This document shows positions 21,253-33,206 of a stretch of 64,000 bases of DNA, in pieces. A program made the translations under genes and the position numbers. The stretch's first letter is position 1. The number at the start of each line of letters is the position of its first letter. The DNA lies in assembly GCA_009746045.1 (NCBI GenBank), contig RPFO01000154.1, forward strand, positions 8,576,693 to 8,640,692. Direction: 5' to 3'. The stretch is from Mesostigma viride (lineage: Eukaryota; Streptophyta; Mesostigmatophyceae; Mesostigmatales; Mesostigmataceae). The notes under the pieces were generated by a model that did not search any database, was not told where the DNA came from, and saw nothing but the letters and a program-made list of their open reading frames with translations.

Positions 21253-21744
21253 GGTTCATGAAAAGTCTGGCTTCTTGCACGAGCTATGGGCAACATATGC
21301 AGGCTCTGTGGAACAAAACTCAGGCCCATTGGGCCACTGGAGCTATTTTTCATTAGCATCACAAACACAACGCAGTGGGAAAAATGAGAGCCCTTCACAA
21401 CATGACGCAACGACACGAGCCCCATTAATTAATTAATTAATTAATTAATAGACACGTGACTGCGTCGTGCCATAAACGGGTCCATAATGAGCTAGGAGGG
21501 TCAAAACGTTGAAAATAGGTATTGTTTAAGTTATACAGCATCAAACATGCATCGAACATCATGACTGGATGACATAATATGACTGAATCAGGCAGCCATA
21601 GCCAAAGCCCCTTAGTTGGGTTGAGCTCCGAGACAGCATGGTGGTGCAGGTGCCCTTGGTAAACCTAGAGCAAGTGTTGCTTACATTCCATTCTTGCAGG
21701 AAGTAGCCCAGAATGTATTAAAAGCCATATGCCCCTTCTCCGGG
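21253..21744. other. Non-coding, with a scrap of LINE 3' end
   Basis: 21424-21468 has a TTAA-type tail joined to TAGACACGTGACTGCGTC, identical to the 3' end of LINE-1, then unrelated sequence: a ~40 bp LINE remnant. Nothing else recognised. Confidence 0.5.
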
Positions 21745-22330
21745 ATATTAATTAATTAATTAGACTCGTGCTCCCGTTGGGGAGTCACGGAGCATTAACC
21801 CCGATGGATGGATGAATGGGTGCAAACAGTCCTACCGGTCTAATCTATCTACATCAGCTACCTACAACATCTATCTAAACAACATCACTAACTACAACAT
21901 CTATCTAAACAACATCATGCTACCCTAGGGGAGCTGTCTGGCGTGCCTCCCGCGGGTTTGTACACGCGGGCGCTTCCCCACGGGGGGGGGCTCGTTGTCC
22001 TCTACACTGTATGACCTGGGCCCACTTGGCCTTGTCCATCATCTTCTTCCAAATCACGGAGAGGCCTAGGCCCCCCATGTCCTCTACTAGCTGTTCTTTG
22101 AAGGTGCGGGCCTTGCGGCGTCTAACATCACGGGGCCCGGCCCACGTCAGGAGGTGCCGGCCAGGCTGTGCTGGTCGCAGTCCCGGGGGAGGGCCACGTG
22201 AGGTGTCTACCTGGTTGCCAGGTGCGAGCGAGGTGCCCTACGAGCTGCAGGCGCCGCTGCTTAATTAATGGTGCTGGTGATATATGGCATGCCCAGGTAA
22301 AGGTCCTCATTGCGGACATTAATTTATTAA
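21745..22330 (-). mobile_element. LINE-3 fragment (3' end)
   Basis: The ATTA-type tail at 21745-21762 adjoins GACTCGTGCTCCCGTTGG. Minus-strand residues IKQRRLQLVGHLART (about 22240) match the LINE C-terminal block. The 5' side is lost near 22320. The same 3' end in opposite orientation is at 25510-25568. Confidence 0.65.
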
Positions 22331-22336
22331 TTTAAT

Positions 22337-22907
22337 TGTTACGTCCCAGCCCAGACTCCTAACCTGAGCTACGTAGCGAAAGATCCACCCTGCCGGAATT
22401 AGGAATAATCAAGGTATCCTAACGTACGTAGATTGCGCGTCACGACGTGAGTCGTGAGATATCTGGCACCGCGGCTTGATGCCAAGCTAATTGATACACA
22501 CTTATAATGGCTAGCAATACCAATTACAAATGGATAGTTGCCCCAGGTTCAATATGAAGGCGTCATCGCACTTTACATTCATTAAACCAAGAGAGGACGA
22601 GACTCTCGTCCTTGGACTAATTTAACCTAGGCCGCTCCTCTAGAGAAATCCAAAGCATGCATTCCACGCAAGATCCTTGGGCCGACATCGACCCTCAACT
22701 ACAGGATCCACGCATATAAGTACAGGCAAGATCTCAACTGGCGCGGCGCGACTGCACCGGCCCCTAAAAGGTCACACATAACGACCTAGGACCAAAATAA
22801 CTAGTCCAAATCACATGACTACCAAGATCCATACAACTTAGAACAACAGGCCAAACTGCCTTAGTAATTTATTCCATTGTTGCGCCCGTTCTAAGGGTCG
22901 GGCCGCA
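22337..22907 (-). repeat. 3' LTR of Ty3-3
   Basis: 571 bp bounded by TGTTACGTCCC and GGGCCGCA (TG...CA). On the minus strand it is directly preceded by a purine-rich GGAGGGGGAGGAGTAA, a polypurine tract, which sets the element's orientation. No second copy is in the window. Confidence 0.6.
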
Positions 22908-23139
22908 TTACTCCTCCCCCTCCGCGGGGGTCGGTAGTCCCTACCGTACAAGAGATGGAAAAGAAACAAGTATTTTGTGCTACTATAAGAGTACTATGTC
23001 CCAACCCCGGTCCGCCCGCGGGTTAGTAAAACCAATTCCTCTAGAAGCTGATACACAGGACCAACCCTAGCTGACGTAGTAGCATGAAACAGGATGACAG
23101 GATCATTCCGCTATCCATCACATATCTCTCACAACCACC

Positions 23140-24998
23140 TTAACGACCGGTGGCGCGCCGGTGTTGCTGGGCCGCTATAGGGGCCTGACGACCCGATGGC
23201 GTCATAGTCCGAATCAGACAGCCCGGATGCGACCGCAGGTCCGTCTCGAAAGCCACCTGGTAGGGCGACACCTTCTGCCGGCCGACCCGAGAGAGCTCCA
23301 CCCACGTGCCAGGGGGCCACATGGCCAGGAACCCGGCGAGGTACTGAGGGTGAGTGAACAACAGGGTCAGAGCCGACTTATCCACTACCCCACAACGATG
23401 GGCACCAACGAAGTCCACCCCCATCTTGAACACAGCGGTGCGCACGTGATCCTCATCGTAGGTAGTCTTCAAGGTCCACGCAAAGTCTGGTGCCGTCTTG
23501 TCGAGGAAAGCGCGCCCATCCACTGGAGCCACCTTAGGGGGCACCACCGTGTGCGCCATCCCGTCCACGTAGTACTTCCAGTCCCACCAATCCTCCGTGC
23601 CGTATACCGCACTATATGCCCCACGGTGAAAGGGAGGTGCGGGCTGGACGGCTGCGGCAGAGGCTGCCACCGGCATCCGTGGTGAGAAGGACATCTCCAG
23701 CTGCTCCCAGTATGCCCCGCGGTCCACGGCACACCAGGGTCCAGCTTGAAAAACCAGGGGCTCGGGCACATGCATTCCGGTGGGAGCCTGGAGCGGCGGT
23801 CCCACGAAGTGCAAACGTAATTTCTCCGTACGCGGGCCCGGGCCCCCATACTCCGCCACCCTGCCAACCTGATCGAGGCCGGATGAAATCCCCCAGCGTC
23901 CATTCCTCATAAGGAAGCCCGGGGGCACCGGATGCAGCATCATAGCCCACTGACGTGGCTACCGACTGGTCTGCTTGTCGACCCTGCTGAACCATCAACT
24001 GGCGGAGGAGTTCTTGCTGATTCTGCACCGTTGGGCACCACAAGTACGTCGTAGGGCACGGTGGACCCCAATGGCACCATCGCGCCCGCCCCACTGGGCC
24101 CCTCCGCGACGCGCAGTGACGCATCCGCCCTGGTAGGGCCGCTGGGTTCCTCTGCGGAACGAGATGAATGCAGATCAGCCCTGGCAGGCCCGCTGGGTCC
24201 CTCCGCGGAACGCGACGAGGGCGGTTCAGCCCTGTCAGCCCGGGGGCGGGGTTCCAACGAAACGGTGAAGGTCGGTTCCAGTTGGTCCGTCGCTGCGGAT
24301 CCACCCGAGGCCTCGCCGGAGGTCTCGCCCCTAGGCTGCCGCGCTGGCCGCTCCTGTGTTGTCTCCACCGTCTCCTGTAGCCGTCGCTGCGCTTCCTCCC
24401 GCTCGAGGTCGCGCGCGGCATCCCACGTCCGCTTCCATTGCAGATCGTTTCCACGGCTGGGTCGGGGCGGTGACGATCGACGGGAGGGACGCTCGTCGGC
24501 CCTCGCTGCTGGTTGAGCTCGCGGACGCGGTGAGGACGAACGGCGGGGAACAGGTCGTTCTGGCTCGCGCCTTGTAGCTGGCCGACTCCGCTCACCCCAC
24601 CCTGGCGCCGTCTGAGAAGGCCGGTGCTCCCGGCTGGGCTGCCGACCCCAACCTGTCGCGGGCGGAGGTGCGTCGTAACGCACCGCGGGACGGTGTCCTG
24701 GACCGCCCACCAACGGAGGAGGGTCCCGAGGTCGGGAGTCACGTGGGGGAGAGTAGTCTGAATCATAGCCGTCACTCCCGCTGTCGTGGTCCTCGTCATC
24801 CATCTCCGCGATGCGATCCAAGGCCATCCGGAGGGAATATTGCCCCTCCCGTTGGCACTTCTCCCCCCGTAATGCCGTGTCCAAAGGAAGATACCGAGGA
24901 AACCGGTCCCTTAGAAGGGCCCCTGAGGATAAGCAGCGGTTCCTCTCTCGTCGCAAGCGGTTGCACGACCTCACCTGGACGCTGGATGACGACCCCAC
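23140..24998 (-). pseudogene. Unknown retroelement ORF upstream of Ty3-3 3' LTR (two frame shifts)
   Basis: One protein can be followed through three frames: 24998 to about 24040 (MGSSSSVQVRSC, then Asp/Glu, Arg and Pro-rich repeats), about 24040-23890 (QNQQELLRQLMVQQGRQADQ, YEEWTLGDFI), and about 23890-23140 (a globular end with EDWWDWKYYVDG and WPPGTWVELSR). I recognise no family. Its place between integrase and 3' LTR, on the same strand, suggests an extra ORF of the Ty3-3 element or a second gag-like gene. The first and last frames overlap in ATGA at 23940. Confidence 0.45.
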
Positions 24999-25141
24999 CC
25001 CTCAGTGCTCAGCAACAGCAGCGACGCGACCTGTGGCCGGAATACCTCCGCCATAAGCAGGACCCCCAGAAGCCCAAGGTGTACTGGAGGGGCGGGGACC
25101 TGATGATCAACCACAAGATGTGGACGCCCCTAGCGGGCTAG

Positions 25142-25568
25142 AATAGCAATAGCCCTAGCTTGTAACCATTGGCGTCACTGCCGCTAAGGCAGCCATGCCT
25201 AGAATGTTTGCCTAGCTGTGCCAACACACCTTAGTAGTCACGTGCCGCCAACGCACGGTACCTACACAACCAGCCATAGCCTTAGCCTAGTCCTAGTACA
25301 GCCATGCTACGCCCTGGCTATGTTCAGATTACTTGCCCACGCTCCTTGCCATGATATGCTCACATGGGTCTTATTGCACCCACAGACTGCCGGATCGTTA
25401 GCGTGTCCGTTTAGCTAGCGCGCCCGAATGCAGCTGGGGCATGCCTTTGGCATGAAGGAGACTGGGGGTCTCTGCCCTTTCTCCTGTAGTGCACACACAG
25501 GGATTAAAAGCACTTCGGTGCTCCGTGACTCCCCAACGGGAACACGAGTTTAATTAATTAATTAATTA
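25142..25568 (+). mobile_element. LINE-4 fragment (3' end, plus orientation)
   Basis: Ends in CCCCAACGGGAACACGAG plus a TTAATTAATTAATTAA tail, the inverse of LINE-3's end. TAGAA flanks both sides (about 25141 and 25567), a possible short target duplication. It has no recognisable ORF and interrupts the Ty3-3 3' region. Confidence 0.5.
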
Positions 25569-25571
25569 GAA

Positions 25572-26192
25572 GGTCCCGCGCCGCCTTTGGGACTAGGAGT
25601 AGCAGAAGTCGCGGGTAAGCCAGGCCTGCCTCGATGGTGGTGATACACTGGTTACAGGGACACTCCCTCGATCGCGTGAGTTTCCCAATCCGTTCCTGCC
25701 ACCACACCGTCGCGAACTGCGGTGCGGGTCTCCACCTTGAACCCCACATTTCTCCGGAGGTACAACCGAAATTGCTCCAACGGAACTCGGTTGACGCGCG
25801 ACAGAATCGAGTCGGCCCGGAGGTCGGATGGCATCCGCTGACGGCGCCGACGCCGCCGCTCGAATAATGTCTCACCATCCTTGACATAGTAGCGCAGAAA
25901 CAGGCAAGGGTTGAAGGTCTCCTCGTTTATCTCTTAATTTCACCAACTGCGGGGTGCGCGTGTCTGGTGCCACCGGCCCGGTCGGTGTCTCCCGATTGTT
26001 GCCGCGCCCAGCTGGTGGCGCGACCGGCCGGCGAGTATCGCGACCTGACCCTCCAGCCCCTGAAGTGGCGCCTCGGACCGCCGGCTCTCCGCGAGCTATC
26101 TGCGTCCTTGCCTCTGCCGCCGAGGGCTCTCCGCGAGCCGGGACCGGTCCAAACTGATGACGGTTCTGCGCCGGTGACTCAGGATCCGGCAT
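25572..26192 (-). pseudogene. Unknown Ty3-3 ORF downstream of integrase
   Basis: The minus strand begins MPDPESPAQNRHQFGPVPAR, Pro/Arg/Gly-rich. After a frame change near 25900 it continues as LRADSILSRVNRVPLEQFRL and YLRRNVGFKVETRTAVRDG. No family recognised. It lies after the integrase end and before the LINE-4 insertion, on the same strand as both. Confidence 0.35.
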
Positions 26193-26499
26193 CTCCAGGT
26201 CAACTAAATCCTCCTCGCTCTGGCCCCCCTCTGCATATCAGGTAGCTCGGTGTCTGCTGCCTCCGCGGCACTGGATGTCTTGTACCTGGGAAGCGCCTCC
26301 GCGGCGTCCCCCTGCATATGCAATACACAACAACAGAGGCATCAGTCGACGTGCACCTTGATACCTGGCTCACACACCACCCTCACTTCCTACATCGTGT
26401 GGAGTCCTCTATCGTAAGTGGTGCGTCTTCTTGTACGCCTCTAGTAGTAAACGAGCGCACCCGGCTAACTCGGTCGCGGTGCGCCAGGAGTCCTCTGAC

Positions 26500-28250
26500 T
26501 CATGCTGTGCAAATCTCCAGCGCACGCGATATTATCGTTGGACCCCACGTCCTCTCTTGACGTTCCGGTGCCCCACGATCTCTGCCACCTCGTCCTCCTG
26601 TTCCGGCCCCCGTGTCCGGATTAAATTCCAGCGGGGCTGGGGGATTTACCCGGCCCTGGATGGTGTTCTGGTGATACAGCTTGAGCTGGTCACGATGGAA
26701 CCGCCGGTTGGACGTGAGGTTCCATGACACAGGGATGTCCAAGTTATATACATCGATTCCTGCGGAATCGATACAAAGCGCTTAGTATCGATTCCGCAAG
26801 GAATTGATGTATATAACTAAAACTTTTGCTTGCGCCGGCAAGGCTAAGGCCGATACTAGTCGGGTCATCGAATTGGCTATTCGATTATCGAAGTTGCCTA
26901 TTCGACCATCGAACTTTCCTATTCGATTATCGAATTTTTCCTTATTCGATTGTCGAAATTTCCTAGTCGACAGGGGGTCAGAGGCCAGCGGCCTATCATA
27001 CTCGGTGCCCAGCGAGCCACCGAACTAGGCCTAGTCGATTATAGCGAGACATCGCGTGAAAATTAGCCGATTTCGGGGACTTAGCCGATTTTCGGAGCGA
27101 CGTCGAACAACACAGATGATTAGCCGGTTGAGCACATCATATCAGTCGAATAGCTAGCGCTGGTACTCCGCCTAGTCAGCGGAGAGCACTTGCCTTATTC
27201 GATTAACATATTAGGCCGAACGATTAGCGTCCGCAACGTTATTCGCATTACTAGGCGAAAAATCCACCCCCGGGACGATCCTAGCGGGATTCGAACCCGG
27301 GATGCCGGCGTGTCGCAACAGTCTTAGTTATATACATCGATTCCTGCGGAATCGATACTAAGCGCTTTGTATCGATATTGTATATAACTAAGACTGTTGC
27401 GACACGCCGGCATCCCGGGTTCGAATCCCGCTAGGATCGTTCCGGGGGTGGATTTTTCGCCTAGTAATGCGAATAACGTTGCGGACGCTAATCGTTCGGC
27501 CTAATGTGTTAATCGAATATGGCGAGTGCTCTCCGCTGACTAGGCGGTGTACTAGCGCTAGCTACTCGACTGATATAATGTGCTCAACCGGCTAATCATC
27601 TGTGTTGTTCGACGTCGCTCCGAAAATCGGCTAAGTCCCCGAAATCGGCTAAGTTCCACGCGATGTCTCGCTATAATCGACTAGGCCTAGTTCGGTGGCT
27701 CGCTGGGCACCGAGTATGATAGGCCGCTGGCCTCTGACCCCCCGTCGAATAGGAAATTTCGACAATCGAAATCGGCTAATTACCACGCGATGTCTCGCTG
27801 TAATCGACTAGGCCTAGTTCGGTGGCTCGCTGGGCGCCGAGTATGATAGGCCGCTGGCCTCTGACCCCCTGTCGACTAGGAAATTTCGACAATCGAATAA
27901 GGAAAAATTCGATAATCAAATAGGAAAGTTCGATGGTCGAATAGGCAACTTCGATAATCAAATAGCCGATTCGATGACCCGACTAGTATCGGCCTTAGCC
28001 TTGCCGGCGCAAGCAAAAGTTTTAGTTATATACATCGATTCCTTGAGGAATCGAGACTAAGCGCTTAGTATCGATTCCGCAGGAATCGATGTATATAACT
28101 GTCCACCTCGAACATGACATCGTCGAACTTGTCGAGGACCTTGTAGGGGCCCAAGAACATGGGACGGAGCTTAGTCTTCAGCTCCTTCTCCACCTTATGA
28201 GCAAACCGTCCGATCTGCGGGCCCTCCACCAGGACCCAGTCGCCCACCAG
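26500..28250 (-). pseudogene. Ty3/gypsy integrase C-terminus, split by element A
   Basis: 28250-28106 encodes GDWVLVEGPQIGRFAHKVEK and LRPMFLGPYKVLDKFDDVMFEVD, the SH3-like GPF/Y module that ends Ty3/gypsy integrases. After removing element A (26742-28100) and one GTCCA copy, the frame continues IPVSWNLTSNRRFHRDQLKLY (26736-26500). The catalytic core is missing upstream (truncated near 28255). Confidence 0.8.
26742..28100. mobile_element. Element A: palindromic-terminal-repeat element (three repeats, inverted interiors)
   Basis: 1359 bp between GTCCA duplications (26737-26741, 28101-28105). Terminal repeats at 26742-26818, 27326-27389 and 28024-28100 each begin AGTTATATACATCGATTCC and end with its reverse complement, so each is nearly a palindrome. 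The two interiors (26819-27325 and 27390-28023) are inverted copies; the second has an extra ~130 bp duplication. On both sides of the central repeat sits a tRNA T-arm-like GGGTTCGAATCCCGC. No ORF, so non-autonomous. Confidence 0.85.
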
Positions 28251-28255
28251 ACTTC

Positions 28256-28703
28256 TAGGGGCCGGGCCGGCCCTAGACGTCAGACAGAACCTATTGGGGC
28301 CTGACGGCAGTCTCTGGAAGATCGGCGCGCATGTCGGCGCGCCTGCACACTAACTTGCTAGCTTGGTAGCGCAGCTAGGTGAAATTAATTGGTCTGAGGA
28401 CGATGGACTCACTCTCTTTGGTTTGATGATTAATGAAACGAGTGTTGACGACTCTCTCATGCAGACCAAGGGGCACTAATCCGGATGTCATTTGCCTCAT
28501 GACATGCCGTGTTATATAGCTAGATTAATTAATCATGCTATAACTTAGGCCTAGGTGAGGATAAACCGCGGCTCAGTTAGTCAATTTACTGCGATCTTTG
28601 CTTGCTATCGCGGTACGCGGATGCGTGGCTATGCTGGCTTATTAAACTGCACCTTATACTAGATTAGATCTTTCGCACCGTCCGGCTCACTGAGGATGTA
28701 ACA
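28256..28703 (+). repeat. Probable 5' LTR of Ty3-1 (left edge unresolved)
   Basis: Ends GGATGTAACA at 28703, followed by a primer-binding-site-like TGGATCGGAGG at 28705. The end resembles, in reverse complement, the inner end of the Ty3-3 LTR (GATCTTTCGC ... GTAACA). A TATA-like GTTATATAGC is at 28512. The left boundary against Ty3-3 was not found. Confidence 0.4.
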
Positions 28704-29851
28704 CTGGATCGGAGGTAGTTCTAGAGGTTTTCCACAGGTGCTCGCGAAGAGCCCTTGTGTTTAAGCAGCAAGGTGCATTCTTAATAGCGCAGGGCCTGCG
28801 CAGGGCCGGCAGTTAGATAGAGAGAGACGTTGGTAGACGTTGGTAGACGTTGGTGGAACTCAGTGTGAGGCTGTGATATGCAGTAACGCCAGGGATCGGG
28901 CGTTCCTTGTCATTATTCACTCCATATGTGGGCACACATTATATGTGGTGACACATCACTCACACGAGTTCCCAGCTATAGGACAACTGGACTACGCTCA
29001 ATTGTCCGCCACTGACGTGTCCAGGCTCTAGAGGCTTCTAGACCTGTAGCAACGTTACTACGCACAACGTCCACTAGACTAGTTGCTGGCTACGTAACTT
29101 GCGTACACGTGTGTGCGTCGCGCCACAACCGGCGCTCGGCACTGTTATTCAGTCTCCGCCAGAATAACTCCGGTCACATTGTATGTTCCCCCTGTGTGGC
29201 TCCGGCCACAGGTCAGCCTCGAGGTATCTCAGCTAACTCCGGCCCAATATTTAGCGAGATAGAAAGCTGAGTTCGACCCGCCAGCCTGGGAAACTGGCTG
29301 TGGTGAACGGCGGCATCGTCTAGCTGAAAGGGCGGTCATAGTGTATAGGGCTTAGAAGCATCTCCTGTCGACTGGGCACCGACGGGGAGCCCGGCTCTGC
29401 ACCACACAAGGAATCGGCGCCAAGCCAGGGAGGAAAGTCGGCTGAGCAACGCCAAGGTATGTTTTGTCATGCAGTATGTGGTAGTCGCTTGCAGCCAACC
29501 GCCTTGCTCCGTCCCTCTTGCCTGCACGCGTAGGAGGTGAGGTTACGTGCGCCTATCCTTGTTGTTTTGTTTGTGAATTGTCGTTTCTTGTGACGTATTT
29601 TGAGCGTCCTGGCTGCGAAAGCCGTGGACGTTGTTAGGGTGGTTTCCGTGGCTTCGTCCTTGGGAAAAGGCGGGCAGGTATCGCGGAGGCTACCCTCTTG
29701 TATGGAATTAGGAGCGCGAAGCTCCTGATTTCTGTGATAGTGATTAGATTAGAGCCAGTTGGCATCCCCCCCCCTGTGACAGGTCACACACTAGAGGTAA
29801 AAAGGTTCCTTTCTCTTTTCTATCTCTGTCTGCTGGCAATAGACGACGTGT
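28704..29851 (+). other. Ty3-1 leader region
   Basis: Long untranslated-looking region. From about 29255 it is nearly identical to 44214-44830 of Ty3-2, which shows it belongs to the element. A GTTGGTAGAC triplication is at 28829-28855. No ORF of note. Confidence 0.5.
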
Positions 29852-30283
29852 GTGATGGCTAATACTAGTAATAGAAATAATATTAGATATAATGAAGCAC
29901 TTGGGGGTTGGGATAGTGATGTATCTAGGCAACTTTACTATGCTGTGGCACATGATGGAGGCACAGGGAAAGTAGGTATTTTCTATAGCTGGGTAGACTG
30001 CAAGAACTATATAGTGGATAGGCATAGGGCTATCTTTAAGGGATTCAAGACAGCATGGGAAGCAGATATAGGTTTATTGAGGAATACATGACACGTCCAG
30101 TAGACTTGCACGTAGAGGCACCACCTCGGGAGATTAGGACTCGCCCAATGCCTAGCTAGGGGCCGTAGCTATGCACCCAATAGTGCAACAGTAGAGAGCA
30201 GGACGGGGGACACACAGGCTGTCACGGTCACGTTCAGCCAACTCACTGTTAGCACCCCACCTAGGCAGCCACCTAGTTTCTAG
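29852..30283 (+). pseudogene. Ty3-1 ORF0: RNase H1 N-terminal / viroplasmin-like domain
   Basis: Starts MANTSNRNNIRYNEALGGWD, then YAVAHDGGTGKVGIFYSW, CKNYIVDRHRAIFKGFKTA. The YAV..G...GIF.SW..CK spacing and following A.FKGFKT..EA match the small hybrid-binding fold found at the N-terminus of RNase H1 and in viroplasmin proteins, which binds RNA/DNA hybrids. A 2 bp insertion near 30067, relative to Ty3-2, shifts the frame, so the C-terminal half (TRPVDLHVEAPPREIRTRP) is out of frame. It lies upstream of gag, an unusual place. Confidence 0.65.
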
Positions 30284-30639
30284 AGGAGTAGAGTACTAAT
30301 TATAGTAAGTAAGTAAGTACTTGCGTGTCATGCGCAATTAAGGCATGCCACGGAGTACTATGCTAATCTCATTAGAAAAATAATTACACAAAAGTTTAAA
30401 CAAATATCGTCTGCATCATCCCCCAACAGCACTAGATGGGGATGCAATCCTCATCCGAGCTGTCCTCTATGGCAGACGAGGCGGTAGTGTAGCGGCTATC
30501 CTCAGGACCAATAACCTCCACCTGCGGACTTCTACCCTGGCTAGCAACGGGCCGCGGGGCCCGTGGGGAGAAAACAGGAGCATACCCCTCGGGAACTGGT
30601 GCTTATCGCAGATGGCAGCCCATTTCCCCTTGTCAATCA

Positions 30640-33138
30640 TGCGGGCGCGGAGTACGGATAGTCCCAGGAGCCCTGCATCTTCAAGCAGTTGTGTCACATA
30701 GGTCCGGGTCGCGCCGCGCCGGTGCCCGGCGCGCGCAAGTTTGCCAGTGCGTGGGTTGCGATGGGACAAGGGGACCCTGCCATAGGAGGAGGTGTCTACC
30801 TGGTTGGCCCGTCTTAATTAAGCCCCCCGGCAGGGCCCACATCGGTATTCACCTGGTCTGTGCGGGCAAGATTGCCGGCAAAGAGGAGGCGGCAGTGTCG
30901 GATGGTATGGGTGACAAGAGGGAGCTCGCAGTAGAGCTCGGCCCGGGTGCGGCGTTCTTGGTAGCGGATGCCGAGGATATGACGGAGCATTCGAGTGACG
31001 GTGCCGTCAAGCTGCTGGCTCAGCGCCTGGTCCAGGGTCCACGCCTCGCAGCCATAAAGGAGGATGCTGAGGACAAGGGCCTTGAACAGAATGCGCTTGC
31101 GTCGCTCACTCAGGTAGCGACAGGTCCAGAACCTGTCGAGGCGGCGGAGGGCCGCCCAGGCCTGGCCAATGCGGGTGTTGATGTCGTCGGCCGTGGAGGG
31201 AAGCCAGCTGCCAAGGAGCTTGAAGCGAGTCGCCGGGGGGACGGGGCTGCCGTCCAGCAAGAGGAGGGTGGGTGGGGCTATCCCAGCAGGGAAGCCGATG
31301 GCCATGACCTCCGTTTTCTTGCTGATCATAAGCCCCACCGCCCGCGCTTCCAGTGATAAGCTGTCTAGCCACAGTTGGGCTGACTCCGGGGTTTCCACGA
31401 GTGTCGTGTCATCAGCGTAGATCAGATCGCTCAGGCGGTAGGGTGGGTCAACCCCGCCGTAGCTGGCGTACTCCGTGACCTCGATCCCCGGCGGGCGCCC
31501 CTCCACCCGGGCGAAGCGGGCTTGTGCACGCCGCATAATATAGTCCACCATAATGATGAATAGATATGGGGAGAGCACACAGCCCTGCCACACCCCGGTG
31601 TGCAGGGGAACGCCGGAGTGACGCCGTCGGCGGTACGGACCTGGGCTTGGGACCCTTCATAGAACTGGCGGATGATGATCTCAACGATGTACGATGGGAC
31701 ACGGAACAGGTGAAGGACCACCCACAGGGCGTCCCATATAACCGTATCGAATGCCTTGGTGTAATCCACGAAGATCAATAGCAATGGCAAGAGGCCGGGG
31801 GCCAGGCGGCCCACTTCCTCGATCAGGCGGCGCGCGGTAATAGTGACCATAACACAATTGCGACCAACACGGAAGCCCATCTGGGACTCACCTAGGTGGG
31901 GATCGAGGCTGGCGCGCATGCGGTTCAGCAGGAGACGCATGAAGACTTTCAGCACGCAGCTTTGGAGGCATACGCCGCGGTAGTTGCCGGTATCCGCGGC
32001 GGACCCCTTGCCCTTGTAGAGCATGACCCGGACAGCGGTCTTCCAATACGTCGGCGGGGGGAGGCCATCTCGTAGAATCCGGTTGCAAACACCCCGGAGG
32101 AAAGGCTCAAGCTCAGGCATCTTAACCACCTCCGGTGAAATATTGTCCACTCCCATGGCAGCATCATTGCGGAGGGTGGAGATGGCAGCAGCCCATTCCT
32201 GGGGAGTCCACTCGTCGTGGGGGCCGTCCACCAGGGGCCGGAGAGCGGTGGGACCAGGTAGTCCGTCTCGCTGGTGGGCGCCTGCGGGGGCTCAATGGGG
32301 CCGCCTCGGCTGGCCGCAGGGCGTGCAGCTGCAGCGGGGTCAAGCGGGGGGGCGGGCCAGGGGCCCCTGATAGTTTGGCCTGGGAGCTGAACCAAATCTC
32401 AAGGCGTTCACTGGGGGTGCCTGGGATGTCAGCCCGTTGCGTTTCCCGGCGTCCGGTGAGACGGTCGAGAGAGCGCCAGGCCGCCTTGTGCTGGTTGGCG
32501 GCCGTGTGGCGATTGATTTCGGCGGCAAGTGTCTCCACCTCCTCCGCATGTGCGGCAGTATATGCTTGAGTAAGCCGTTCCTGGTACGGGTACAGGTCCT
32601 CCCCGCGGCGGCGGGCCTGCGCTAGCGCCAGCCGGGCGGCAACCACCCGGGCGTCGCGCAGGTAGAGCGGGGCTGGTCGGGCGCGGGGTTGCTCGGGGAG
32701 AAGCTTAGAGCCAAGCTCCACCGATCGCATGAACAAATCGTAGGGTGGCGTGAGATCTACACCGCGATCTGCGTCCAGGTACATCAAAGGTTGCGCGTCC
32801 ACGAAGGCAGACCTGATTGCATCGCGGCGTATCTCATCCGCTGACCACTTCTCCCTGCGCCCACGGACGGGGCGTAAGCAGGTCCAGTCAGGGCGGGGCC
32901 GGGGGCGGCGGCGCGCAGGGGCCTGAAGACGTAGGCGCAAGGTTGCGGTGACCATGCGGTGATCCGATGCGACACTGGGGGTGGTCAGCGTACGGGCATC
33001 GATGACGGAATTAGAGCGCCAGCACTTGCGCACAAGTATGTAGTCCAAGCATACACATCGCCGCCGAGGGAGCATCGAGCCAGCCGCCCTGCGCATGGGG
33101 CCCACAAAGGTCACTACTTGCATCAGGCGGTTTAGCAA
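30640..33138 (-). pseudogene. LINE-2 ORF2: endonuclease end and reverse transcriptase
   Basis: 33138 onward carries the endonuclease C-terminus with VASDHRMV (the SDH catalytic pair). The RT follows in successive frames: YKGKGSAADTGNYRGVCLQS, GFRVGRNCVMVT, FVDYTKAFDTVIWDAL (first catalytic Asp), then after a shift near 31600 GCVLSPYLFIIMVDYIM, DLIYADDTTLVE (YADD catalytic pair), LLGSWLPS and YGCEAWTLDQ, ending with the IRHCRLLFAGNLARTDQV block. At least two frame breaks. Replication enzyme acting by target-primed reverse transcription. Confidence 0.9.
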
Positions 33139-33206
33139 ACAGCGTATTGGCAGCAGTCAAGTCCCCCTCAGTGAGCAGTTGCTCAAGTAGGGGGGTGTTG
33201 GCATTG

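Noticed and set aside
23612-24799. 395-codon minus ORF as a complete gene
   Set aside because: Only a short middle part looks like protein; the flanking parts of the product read better in two other frames, so it is one decayed ORF.
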